Source of the DNA: an uncultured Flavobacteriales bacterium
Lineage (GTDB): Bacteria; Bacteroidota; Bacteroidia; CAIKAF01
DNA length: 10,301 bases
Direction: 5' to 3'
Assembly: GCA_937925455.1 (NCBI GenBank)
Contig: CALEWF010000193.1
Location: 1 to 10,301 of the forward strand
Shown: positions 1 through 6,473 of the stretch, one piece after another
Position numbering within the stretch: the stretch's first letter is position 1
Layout: the number at the start of each line of letters is the position of its first letter
The notes under the pieces: generated by a model
Told to the model about the DNA's origin: nothing
The model's database searches: none
Seen by the model: the letters and a program-made list of their open reading frames with translations, nothing else
Position numbers and translations under genes: made by a program

Positions 1-120
1 TGGAAAGCCCGCAGGGGCGAAGCCCACAGGGCACGGGGTAGCGGGGCTGAGGGCACGAAGACACCGCTACCCCGATGCCATGTGTGGCTGAGCCCCGAGG
101 ACTTGGAACGTACAGCCGCT
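1..120. other. GC-rich, strongly folding element of unknown identity
   Basis: The first ~120 bases are visibly much richer in G+C than the AT-rich DNA that follows, and hold no plausible gene. An 11-bp perfect inverted repeat CGGGGTAGCGG (34-44) / CCGCTACCCCG (64-74) is extended by GGCA (30-33) / TGCC (76-79) across a one-base bulge. A small GGGC-GAA-GCCC hairpin sits at 15-25. The four G-runs at 29-31, 35-38, 43-46 and 51-53, spaced 3-4 bases apart, fit a canonical G-quadruplex pattern on the plus strand. The composition break suggests a dispersed repeat, a structured non-coding RNA, or the edge of a mobile element. It continues past the window's left edge, so its full extent is unknown. I do not recognise the family. 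Confidence 0.5.
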
Positions 121-284
121 TTAAGCAGCCTAATATAAATACTCTAATGACAATTTGGGGGTTATTTGGTTAATTTTCTCTTTGTTCTTTGTGGTTAAAT
201 TTTTTCTGTAAAAGTGGAGACAAAGAAAATTTGTCTTTATGTAAGCCTCTGGGAAATTTGTATTGCATAATCTGGCTAAATACT
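121..284. other. AT-rich intergenic stretch with small hairpin and CTTTG repeats
   Basis: No convincing gene is seen between the GC-rich element and the operon terminator. A 7-bp perfect hairpin AGACAAA (218-224) / TTTGTCT (230-236) with a 5-base loop is present. Just before it, around 176-197, the plus strand carries two CTTTG units (TCTTTGTTCTTTGTGGTTAA). This resembles the short CTTTG-rich intergenic repeats seen in many environmental bacterial genomes, but that resemblance is from memory and not tested. Confidence 0.4.
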
Positions 285-323
285 TCATAAAAAAATATTT
301 CGAACTGCTGAAGATAGCAGTCG
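285..323 (-). terminator. Rho-independent terminator after hom
   Basis: On the minus strand, about 65 nt after the hom stop codon, CG-ACTGCT (323-316) pairs with AGCAGT-T-CG (309-301), an 8-bp stem with a one-base bulge and a 6-nt loop. After AAATA comes a run of seven T (295-289). Placement and T-run fit an intrinsic terminator ending the methionine operon. The stem is short and the T-run starts 5 nt after it, so efficiency is uncertain. Confidence 0.55.
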
Positions 324-388
324 TTTTAGCCCTGTAATTATTGCATCCGTTGCTTTTTGATATGGGCTTATACTGGATCTGCCTACAC

Positions 389-1657
389 CTAACAAGCACT
401 AATCAATCGGGTGAGTGATTTTAAGGCTTCATGACGGATCAAGGTTTTTCGAATCATAGATTCAGCTTGTTCATTCAACTCAGCAACAAAACTTTTAGTA
501 GTCAATAGCGCTTGTTGAATTTCATTCAATTTACTCAAGCTGATGCTTCCAATAGCTACAATTTCATCCTGCGTGTTATCTGAATACAATATGGTGCAAT
601 CATCAAGTTGTTGTAATAATTCTTTTTGCTTGGTTCTTAATAATATACGAATGATATGTGCATTGGTAAATGCTATTTGATTGTTAGATTGATGAAGTTT
701 ATGATATTCATATCTGTAATGATAATGCAAAGCTACAATATCAGATAAAACAGCTGATCCGGTGGGATGCCCTCCGGCACCTTTACCTACAAATTGCTGT
801 TGATCGCTAAACGCTGCTTTTACTAATACCGTATTAAATTCATATGAAATATTTCCTAATGCAGAATTGGGAACATTTAATATAGGTAACACACTTACAC
901 GAAGAAGATTGTGTTGCACAATCTCAGCTTTGGCTTCTAATTTCACTATCAATCCTGCTTGGCGTATCCATGACAAATCGCGAGGAGTAAGGGCAGAAAT
1001 TCCAATATTAAAAACATCAGTGGGTGGGATAACTACTCCAAAAGCATGAGCTGTTAATATGATCAATTTATATTTAGCATCATAGCCTTCAACATCTAAC
1101 AACGGATTTGATTCAGCAAATCCTAATCGCTGAGCTTCTGCTAAAGCCTGAGCATAGGTATTGCCATGTTGAAAGATTTGCGTTAAAATATAATTTGATG
1201 AGCCATTAAATATTCCGCTGATGGATTGTAAATGCTCATTATTGTAATATTCTTCTAACGTTCGGATAATGGGTATTCCTCCGCAACTCGATGCTTCATA
1301 AAGCAGTGGTATTTGATAGGTATTTTGTAATTCAATCAATTCGGAAAGATGCTCTGCTACCATCTTTTTATTGGCAGTAACCACCGCTTTCCCATTTCTC
1401 ATTGAATTTTTTACTATACGATACGCTTCGTCTGCATCATCTATTAGTTCAACAATCACATTGATTTCAGGATCATTAATGATTTCTTGAACATCAAAAG
1501 TAAAATGTTGCATGGGTAAAGACCGTTTCTTATTTTTATGCTTTACCGCTATTTTTTTAATTTGAATGAAGGGATTGGAATTTTTTGAAATTATATCATA
1601 CAAGCCCTGGCCTACACAGCCAAAACCAATCAAGCCTATGGTTAATTTATTTTTCAT
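389..1657 (-). CDS. hom: Homoserine dehydrogenase
   Basis: NAD(P)-dependent reduction of L-aspartate 4-semialdehyde to L-homoserine, in the cytoplasm; here it feeds the acetyltransferase encoded just upstream. The 422-residue protein opens with the Rossmann motif GFGCVG (residues 11-16), followed by ANKK (95-98), FNGSSNYIL (150-158, usual form NGTTNYIL) and DVEGYDAKYK (188-197). E190, D193 and K197 match the family's substrate-binding and catalytic positions. VGKGAGGHPTGSAVLSD (290-306) is the conserved cofactor/dimer segment. It is a stand-alone enzyme, not fused to aspartokinase. The last ~90 residues are more divergent and may be a small regulatory-type domain, but I see no clear ACT signature. 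The ATG start overlaps the metX stop by 4 nt (ATGA), implying translational coupling. It is the last gene of the operon. Confidence 0.93.
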   Translation of the reverse strand: MKNKLTIGLIGFGCVGQGLYDIISKNSNPFIQIKKIAVKHKNKKRSLPMQHFTFDVQEIINDPEINVIVELIDDADEAYRIVKNSMRNGKAVVTANKKMVAEHLSELIELQNTYQIPLLYEASSCGGIPIIRTLEEYYNNEHLQSISGIFNGSSNYILTQIFQHGNTYAQALAEAQRLGFAESNPLLDVEGYDAKYKLIILTAHAFGVVIPPTDVFNIGISALTPRDLSWIRQAGLIVKLEAKAEIVQHNLLRVSVLPILNVPNSALGNISYEFNTVLVKAAFSDQQQFVGKGAGGHPTGSAVLSDIVALHYHYRYEYHKLHQSNNQIAFTNAHIIRILLRTKQKELLQQLDDCTILYSDNTQDEIVAIGSISLSKLNEIQQALLTTKSFVAELNEQAESMIRKTLIRHEALKSLTRLISAC

Positions 1658-2706
1658 GATATAAAATTTTCTTTTTTTAGATATATTTTTAAAATATGAG
1701 AAAACTGTTTGTTGATTATTTGTGTTAGTTTTTCTGTTTCAATTAAAAATCCATCGTGTCCATATAAAGATGGAATAACAAACAACTTAGCTTTCGGTGC
1801 ATACTGTGTAATGAATGCTTGCTCCGCTACGGGAAAAAGAATATCCCTATCAATACCAATCACGGTAAGTGGGATTTGAATGGAAGATAATACATCTTCT
1901 ATCGTTCCGCGATTTCTGGCCAAATGATGGCTATCCATGGCATTAAGCAAGGTGATGTAACTAAAAGCATTAAAACGCTTAGCTAATTTTTCTCCCTGAT
2001 ACTGCTGATAACTCCATGCTTTGTAATAATTCAACGCATCCTTGTCATCTTGTTGCGAATTAGCATATGCATCATAATGACGGTAGCTTAATAATGCAAT
2101 ACTTCTTGCAGCTTTTAATCCTTCTTCTCCTGCTTTGGGTTCTTCATATTCATAGGTTTTATCCGCTTTTATAGCCATACGTTGCGACTCATTAAATGCC
2201 TTTCCCCAAGCCGAATGAAAAGCATTGGTTGCAATAGGCACTGCATGCTGAATTACCATTGGCTCTTCGATACACCATTCCAATACTTGCTGGCCACCAA
2301 GTGATCCTCCAATCAATACATCTATGGTAGGAATTCCTAAACTTTTTCTTAATAAAATATGAGCTTTCACCATATCCCGTACAGTGATGAGCGGAAATGA
2401 ATGATAATAGGGTTTACCCAAAACAGGGTTAGTAGATAAAGGTCCCGTTGACCCGTAACATGAACCAATCACATTGGCACATACAATAAAATGTTTGTCC
2501 GGATCAAAAACTTTAGCTTTTCCTACTAATCCATCCCACCAATCAGCAGCATCACTGTTTGCCGTTAATGCATGACAAATCCAAATAACGGGCGTAACTC
2601 CCTTCACATATTTTCCATAGGTATGATATCCAATGGTTAATGAAGGGAGTATATCACCGTTTTCTAATTCAAATGCATTAGAAATATGTAATTCCTGATA
2701 TCCCAT
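1654..2706 (-). CDS. metX: Homoserine O-acetyltransferase
   Basis: Transfers an acetyl group from acetyl-CoA to L-homoserine to give O-acetylhomoserine, the substrate of the MetY enzyme in the same operon. It is an alpha/beta hydrolase-fold protein of 350 residues, normal for MetX. The nucleophile elbow GGSLGG (133-138) places the catalytic serine at S135; the other triad members are best read as D288 (in RDILFP) and H317 (in YGHDGFL). The conserved segments HALTANSDAADWW (45-57) and NVIGSCYGSTGP (78-89) are present. I chose the ATG at 2706, which overlaps the OsmC stop as TGATG; a TTG codon directly before it would add one residue. Some MetX homologues use succinyl-CoA; pairing with MetY supports acetyl, but this cannot be proven from sequence alone. 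Confidence 0.93.
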   Translation of the reverse strand: MGYQELHISNAFELENGDILPSLTIGYHTYGKYVKGVTPVIWICHALTANSDAADWWDGLVGKAKVFDPDKHFIVCANVIGSCYGSTGPLSTNPVLGKPYYHSFPLITVRDMVKAHILLRKSLGIPTIDVLIGGSLGGQQVLEWCIEEPMVIQHAVPIATNAFHSAWGKAFNESQRMAIKADKTYEYEEPKAGEEGLKAARSIALLSYRHYDAYANSQQDDKDALNYYKAWSYQQYQGEKLAKRFNAFSYITLLNAMDSHHLARNRGTIEDVLSSIQIPLTVIGIDRDILFPVAEQAFITQYAPKAKLFVIPSLYGHDGFLIETEKLTQIINKQFSHILKIYLKKENFIS

Positions 2707-3158
2707 CAATTCAAAATGAATGATTGTTTTAACAAATAAGCCACAGGAGTTTCGTTAGTTAAATTGTCGTTTACCGGGCAGCGTTGTTTTACTTCATCAA
2801 TCAATTGATTTATTTCCTCTTGAGATGCATTGGCTTCAATCGCTATTTCTACCTGCAATGATTGAAATCCTGCCCTTACATCAAACGATTGACCAAATAA
2901 CCGCAATGGATTAATATCACCGTGTATATCAATTCGAAAATCACGAATTGTAATATTTTTTTCTTTAGCAATGATCTGTGTAACCACATTGATGCATCCA
3001 GCATATCCGGCTAATAGATATTCCACCGGATTAGGAGCATCATCTTCTCCTCCTAATTCCTTCGGTTCATCCACAATGATATTAAATCGTCTTGCTGTTA
3101 CTTCAGTTTTGGTGGCATTGAATGCTTTGCCTTGAATACTAAATCGAATAGTTGACAT
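2706..3158 (-). CDS. OsmC family protein in methionine operon
   Basis: OsmC/Ohr-fold protein of 150 residues. The family includes thiol-dependent hydroperoxide reductases with two reactive cysteines. Both expected cysteines are visible: C55 in the helix motif PNPVEYLLAGYAGC (42-55) and C127 in KQRCPVNDNL (124-133). There is no signal peptide, so it should be cytoplasmic. It lies between metY (21 nt upstream) and metX (stop and start overlap as TGATG), so it should be made together with the sulfhydrylation enzymes. That context suggests a role in sulfide, persulfide or thiol chemistry linked to homocysteine synthesis, or protection of it from oxidants. This role is inference; peroxide reduction is the family default. 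The start is the ATG at 3158. Confidence 0.85.
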   Translation of the reverse strand: MSTIRFSIQGKAFNATKTEVTARRFNIIVDEPKELGGEDDAPNPVEYLLAGYAGCINVVTQIIAKEKNITIRDFRIDIHGDINPLRLFGQSFDVRAGFQSLQVEIAIEANASQEEINQLIDEVKQRCPVNDNLTNETPVAYLLKQSFILN

Positions 3159-3179
3159 AACTTTTGTTACTTAATGTTT

Positions 3180-4517
3180 TTATGCAGTTTGATGTAATGA
3201 ATTAGTAGATTGATATACTTTGTCTAAAGCTTGTTGTAGGTCAGCTTTAATATCATCTACATGCTCTATGCCCACAGAAAGCCGCAAAAGTCCGGGAATT
3301 ACACCAGCAGCCAATTGCTCATGAGGTTCTAACTGTTCATGAGTAGTAGAAGCCGGATGAATAATTAACGTTTTAGCATCACCTACATTTGCTAAATGGC
3401 TTATTAATTGCAAATTATTTACCAACAAATCCGCTTCTTCTTTGCCACCTTTTAATTTGAAAGAGAGCACACCACCATACCCATGACGTAAGTATTTATT
3501 AGCCAAATCATGATATGGACTACTTTTAAGCCCTGGATAATTAACAAATTCAACGGCAGGATGATTTTCTAACCAGTGTGCAATTTCTAACGCATTATCA
3601 ACCGTACGCTGTACTCGCAATGAGAGCGTTTCTAATCCTTGCAACAATAAAAATGAATTAAACGGAGACAATGCAGGGCCAAAATCTCGTAATCCTTCTA
3701 CACGAGCACGAATAATGAATGCAATGTTAGGCAACCCCAATGGATTATTTTCTCCAAAAACATCCCAAAATTTTAAACCATGATAGCCTTCAGCCGGTTC
3801 AGTAAATTGCCGAAACTTACCATTTCCCCAATTAAAATTTCCTCCATCCACAATCACACCGCCAATACTGGTACCATGTCCACCAATCCATTTGGTAGCA
3901 GAGGCTGTTACTACATTAGCCCCATGTTCTAAGGGACGAAATAAATAACCTGCAGCTCCGAAAGTGTTATCTACTACCAAGGGTATTTGATATTTTTGAG
4001 CAATTGTAGCTATCTTTTCAAAATCTGGAATATTAAAACCAGGATTTCCAATCGTTTCCAGATAAATCGCTTTGGTTCGTTCATCAATTTTTTCTTCAAA
4101 CGACGCTGGTTCATCGCCTTCTGCAAAGCGAACTTCAATTCCTAATCGTTTAAATGCAACTTTAAATTGATTGTAGGTTCCTCCATACAAAAACGAAGTA
4201 GAAACAAAATTATCGCCAGCTTCCAGAATATTATTCAATGCAATAAATTGCGCTGCCTGACCCGAACCAACTGCCAAGGCAGCCACTCCTCCTTCAAGGG
4301 ATGCAATGCGTTTTTCAAAAACATCGGTAGTGGGATTCATGATTCGGGTGTAAATGTTTCCAAACTCTTTTAATCCAAAAAGATTGGCAGCATGTTCTGA
4401 ACTATCAAACACATACGAGGTGGTTTGATAAATGGGTACAGCACGAGATTTTGTTACCGGGTCCGGTGTTTGACCAGCATGTAATTGTAATGTTTCAAAA
4501 TGCAATGATGTTGGCAT
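3180..4517 (-). CDS. metY: O-acetylhomoserine sulfhydrylase (aminocarboxypropyltransferase)
   Basis: PLP enzyme that condenses O-acetyl-L-homoserine with sulfide to give homocysteine and acetate, bypassing cystathionine. The 445-residue protein belongs to the Cys/Met metabolism PLP family. Visible marks are YTRIMNPTTDVFEKRIA (56-72), GSGQAAQ (84-90), ETIGNPG (154-160), DNTFGAAGY (183-191) and SATKWIGGHG (206-215), with K209 as the expected Schiff-base lysine. The length and the longer form with a GGHGTSIGG loop fit the OAH/OAS sulfhydrylase branch rather than cystathionine gamma-synthase. It is the first structural gene of the operon and is preceded by a SAM-I riboswitch and a Cys-rich leader attenuator, which fits control by sulfur amino acid supply. 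Some members also accept O-acetylserine. The start ATG is at 4517. Confidence 0.93.
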   Translation of the reverse strand: MPTSLHFETLQLHAGQTPDPVTKSRAVPIYQTTSYVFDSSEHAANLFGLKEFGNIYTRIMNPTTDVFEKRIASLEGGVAALAVGSGQAAQFIALNNILEAGDNFVSTSFLYGGTYNQFKVAFKRLGIEVRFAEGDEPASFEEKIDERTKAIYLETIGNPGFNIPDFEKIATIAQKYQIPLVVDNTFGAAGYLFRPLEHGANVVTASATKWIGGHGTSIGGVIVDGGNFNWGNGKFRQFTEPAEGYHGLKFWDVFGENNPLGLPNIAFIIRARVEGLRDFGPALSPFNSFLLLQGLETLSLRVQRTVDNALEIAHWLENHPAVEFVNYPGLKSSPYHDLANKYLRHGYGGVLSFKLKGGKEEADLLVNNLQLISHLANVGDAKTLIIHPASTTHEQLEPHEQLAAGVIPGLLRLSVGIEHVDDIKADLQQALDKVYQSTNSLHQTA

Positions 4518-4556
4518 AACGATATGATTTAATTGGTTAATAAATACAAATGGAAA

Positions 4557-4597
4557 TAATAAAAACTTGTGCCGATGGGTGCACTATCGGCTGAAAA
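4557..4597 (-). terminator. Attenuator (intrinsic terminator) in metY leader
   Basis: On the minus strand GCCGAT (4591-4586) pairs perfectly with ATCGGC (4576-4571) around a 9-nt loop, AGTGCACCC. Past a 2x2 mismatch, TTT (4596-4594) can pair with AAG (4568-4566), and the stem runs directly into TTTTTATTATTT (4565-4554). This is a credible intrinsic terminator about 40 nt upstream of the metY start. Its loop holds TGCACCC, the partner of an upstream antiterminator strand, which points to regulated rather than constitutive termination. Confidence 0.7.
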
Positions 4598-4617
4598 CGA
4601 TATGAATTACTGCACCC
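4577..4617 (-). promoter_or_regulatory. Predicted antiterminator hairpin
   Basis: GGGTGCA (minus strand, 4617-4611), starting 3 nt after the leader-peptide stop, is perfectly complementary to TGCACCC (4583-4577), which lies in the loop of the terminator. Inside this hairpin TATCG (4602-4598) can pair with CGATA (4589-4585), occupying most of the terminator's 5' arm. The two folds are therefore mutually exclusive. A ribosome paused on the Cys codons would leave GGGTGCA free, favouring readthrough. A ribosome reaching the stop codon would cover it, favouring termination. The pairings are seen; the mechanism is inferred. Confidence 0.65.
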
Positions 4618-4620
4618 GGA

Positions 4621-4737
4621 TTACATCCAGCAACACATGCAGCAACAACAGCAAAAAGTAAAGGGTAATGAATTTAAAGAAAACTTATTCACCCAATTGG
4701 GGGCTTTCAGAATGGAGATTTTTGAAGTTACTTTCAT
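4621..4737 (-). CDS. Cys-rich regulatory leader peptide
   Basis: A 38-codon ORF lies between the SAM-I riboswitch and the attenuator, from ATG at 4737 to TAA at 4621. Its first 28 residues are ordinary (MKVTSKISILKAPNWVNKFS...), but residues 29-38 read CCCCCMCCWM: seven cysteines and two methionines in ten codons, encoded by mixed TGC and TGT. Such a run is far beyond chance for an AT-rich genome and is what a ribosome-stalling leader peptide sensing charged tRNA-Cys would look like. The stop codon lies 3 nt before the antiterminator strand, the right geometry for classical attenuation. An upstream GGGT-GAAT / ATTC-ATT-ACCC hairpin (4694-4663) could serve as a pause stem. Poly-cysteine upstream ORFs that attenuate sulfur genes are known in mycobacteria. 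Start choice rests on the only in-frame early ATG; no strong Shine-Dalgarno is seen, as usual in Bacteroidota. Confidence 0.75.
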   Translation of the reverse strand: MKVTSKISILKAPNWVNKFSLNSLPFTFCCCCCMCCWM

Positions 4738-4744
4738 TTCTTAC

Positions 4745-4881
4745 ATTTATCTTTCTCCGTTCCACACTATGTGGAATTGGGAGCAGGATTTGGCACCGGT
4801 TTTCCAATTCCCAGATTGGGAACTTAAAGTTGGTTGCCAGAGGGTCATAGAGCCTGTTCTCTCACCTCATTCTCAATAAAT
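4745..4881 (-). ncRNA. SAM-I (S-box) riboswitch
   Basis: Cis-acting RNA that binds S-adenosylmethionine and lowers expression of sulfur-amino-acid genes. P1 forms from ATTTAT (4881-4876) and ATAAAT (4750-4745). The hallmark core follows: GAGAATGAGGTGAGAG, then ATGACCCTCTGGCAACC (GGCAACC at 4838-4832), a P3 helix TTCCCA/TGGGAA, then GGTGCCAAATCCTGC (GGTGCC at 4797-4792). A P4 helix TTCCACA-TAG-TGTGGAA is capped below by CTCC/GGAG, then AAAGATAAAT closes P1. This matches the SAM-I consensus in order and in the invariant segments. It sits directly upstream of the metY operon. No terminator follows P1 immediately; instead a leader-peptide start codon lies 7 nt on, so the expression platform appears to act through that ORF. 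Confidence 0.93.
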
Positions 4882-4883
4882 CA

Positions 4884-4900
4884 AAGTACAATATGTACTT
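4884..4900. promoter_or_regulatory. 17-bp palindrome between promoter and riboswitch
   Basis: AAGTACA-ATA-TGTACTT is a perfect inverted repeat with 7-bp arms and a 3-base centre. It lies within the first ~25 nt of the predicted transcript, just downstream of the -7 box and 2 nt before riboswitch P1. It could be a repressor operator or a 5' RNA hairpin that protects the transcript. No regulator is encoded nearby, so neither role can be assigned. Confidence 0.45.
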
Positions 4901-4912
4901 AGAACGATGTTG

Positions 4913-4944
4913 CAAATATAAAAACACTATAATTGAATTTGCAA
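4913..4944 (-). promoter_or_regulatory. Bacteroidota sigma-A type promoter for the methionine operon
   Basis: On the minus strand the -33 element TTG (4944-4942) is followed after 21 nt by TATATTTG (4920-4913), an exact match to the Bacteroidota -7 consensus TAnnTTTG. Transcription would start near 4905-4909, about 25-30 nt before the SAM-I riboswitch. AT-rich DNA upstream, including the palindrome TATTTTTAAAAATA (4946-4959), may act as an UP-like element. Confidence 0.7.
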
Positions 4945-5114
4945 GTATTTTTAAAAATAAATTTTGAGCACTTTCTAAAACGCTTTATTCATAAGCTTTC
5001 TGAAGGAAATATTTAACACAACACGAATCTATTAAAATCAAAAAAATTCTTTCAATTCAGAAAAGAGTAGTTTATTCATTTAACCTATCATTTAAATTTT
5101 ACTAATTTTCAGAG

Positions 5115-6437
5115 GTGAAATCCACGGAATTTGCTGTAAGCTTGATTAGTCCCTGGCAGATCTTTCAGATCATCCGGTTTAGTTCAGTTATTGGAACAAA
5201 CATATTGTTTACTAAAGGGTTATTAGAAACCTCGGCAATTGGAATATATGAAAGCATTTTATTAATTGCAGCAATCAGCAGTTCCTTCTGGGTGAGTGGA
5301 ATCATGCAAGGCTTATTGAGTACATTTCCCAAAAATGAAAAATCACCAGCTTTATTCAACTCATTCATACTATTAAGCATATTTGGAATGTTTGTAGCCT
5401 TGGTTCTTTATAGTATGCAAGAACATTTTATTACTTGGTTTAACATTTCAAACGCAACGTTATTTGACAAACTATTCATTTGGTATCTATTATTTACCAC
5501 CTTCAATAATCCCACCTATGTGAATGAATACTTTTGGATGATGACCAACAGAAACAAGCCTTTATTACTGTATGGATCGTTTGTTTATTTTCTCCAATTT
5601 GCAGTTCTTACCTTACCACTCGCTACCGGATTTACATTGCTTCAAAGTTTTCAATTCTTGGCAATTCTTGCCTTATGCAAGTGGACTATTTCCTGGATAA
5701 TCATTTACCGGCATAGCCAAGTAATTATTGACCCAAATTTTATTCACATACTTATTTCAAAATCAATTCCACTTGCCACAGCAACCTTGATTTCGGGGTA
5801 TGCACAATACATTGATGCCTGGATCGTAAAAAATCATTTTGATGAAGCTACATTTGCTGCATTTATGTATGGAGCTCGTGAATTTCCTCTTTCACTCATT
5901 ATGGCCAATGCATTATCTGAAACCTTAGCCAATCGAATTCGAATCAGTGGAATACAAGAAAATTTATCATTCATAGGCATGGAAACTAAAAAATTGGGAA
6001 GAATTATATTTCCACTTACATGCCTTTTAATAATTGTAATGCCAGTCTTATTTCCGCTGATCTACAACGAAGATTTTGCTCTAAGTGCCAGTATTTTCAA
6101 CATCTATTTATTACTCATTATTCCAAGGCTATTATTTCCTCAATCCATTCTATTGGGCACTGGCAACAATCGAATTATTTTGTGGAGTGCCATTATTGAA
6201 TTAGGCATTAATGTTATCAGTAGTCTTCTACTACTCAATTTAATGGGCATAGAGGGAATTGCTTGGGGTACTATCATTGCTTATCTGGCTGATAAAATAT
6301 TTTTATGGTTCTATGTATGTAAAAAATTTCAATTGCCAGCCAAATCTGTTACTCATCTAAAATTATGGATAACAGGAAGTTTATCTGTAATTGGTTTTTA
6401 CATTGTATATCATCAGGTATTATCAACTTTCCTCTAA
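5115..6437 (+). CDS. Polysaccharide flippase-like membrane protein (Wzx/MOP superfamily)
   Basis: A 440-residue integral membrane protein with roughly a dozen hydrophobic segments spread along its length, for example near residues 42-62, 82-100, 150-175, 178-198, 298-316, 327-342, 356-376 and 418-434. This layout and the C-terminal stretch around 320-400 (YNEDFALSASIFNIYLLLII, then an LLGTGNNR turn and further helices) resemble polysaccharide biosynthesis/oligosaccharide flippases, which move lipid-linked glycans across the inner membrane. The start is a GTG; the next in-frame ATG would remove over 60 residues including the first helices. It is divergent from the methionine operon. No glycosyltransferase is in view, so its substrate cannot be guessed. 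I see no clear promoter match in the ~170 nt upstream. Family assignment is moderately sure. Confidence 0.72.
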   Translation: MKSTEFAVSLISPWQIFQIIRFSSVIGTNILFTKGLLETSAIGIYESILLIAAISSSFWVSGIMQGLLSTFPKNEKSPALFNSFILLSIFGMFVALVLYSMQEHFITWFNISNATLFDKLFIWYLLFTTFNNPTYVNEYFWMMTNRNKPLLLYGSFVYFLQFAVLTLPLATGFTLLQSFQFLAILALCKWTISWIIIYRHSQVIIDPNFIHILISKSIPLATATLISGYAQYIDAWIVKNHFDEATFAAFMYGAREFPLSLIMANALSETLANRIRISGIQENLSFIGMETKKLGRIIFPLTCLLIIVMPVLFPLIYNEDFALSASIFNIYLLLIIPRLLFPQSILLGTGNNRIILWSAIIELGINVISSLLLLNLMGIEGIAWGTIIAYLADKIFLWFYVCKKFQLPAKSVTHLKLWITGSLSVIGFYIVYHQVLSTFL

Positions 6438-6473
6438 TAAAATTGTTATCTTTAATACCAAATTTAAAAAACA

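Noticed and set aside
1..120. tRNA or rRNA fragment
   Set aside because: No cloverleaf with acceptor and TPsiC arms and no recognised rRNA segment could be identified.
130..399. Minus-strand ORF of 89 codons after hom
   Set aside because: It runs through the predicted terminator and AT-rich intergenic DNA, overlaps the end of hom, and its product has biased low-quality composition with no recognisable motif.
867..1049. Plus-strand ORF inside hom
   Set aside because: Lies wholly antisense within a clear conserved gene; no protein features.
4167..4373. Plus-strand ORF inside metY
   Set aside because: Antisense shadow of a conserved PLP enzyme.
4641..4653. The Cys-codon run as a simple triplet repeat
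   Set aside because: The codons mix TGC and TGT, are interrupted by ATG, continue with TGT TGC TGG, and sit at the right distance from a stop codon and terminator pair, so a leader peptide explains more. Slippage as the origin of the run is not excluded.
4637..4879. Plus-strand ORFs of 80 and 60 codons opposite the leader
   Set aside because: They are antisense to the riboswitch and the Cys-rich leader; the QQQQQ run is only the complement of the Cys codons and the riboswitch explains the conserved bases.
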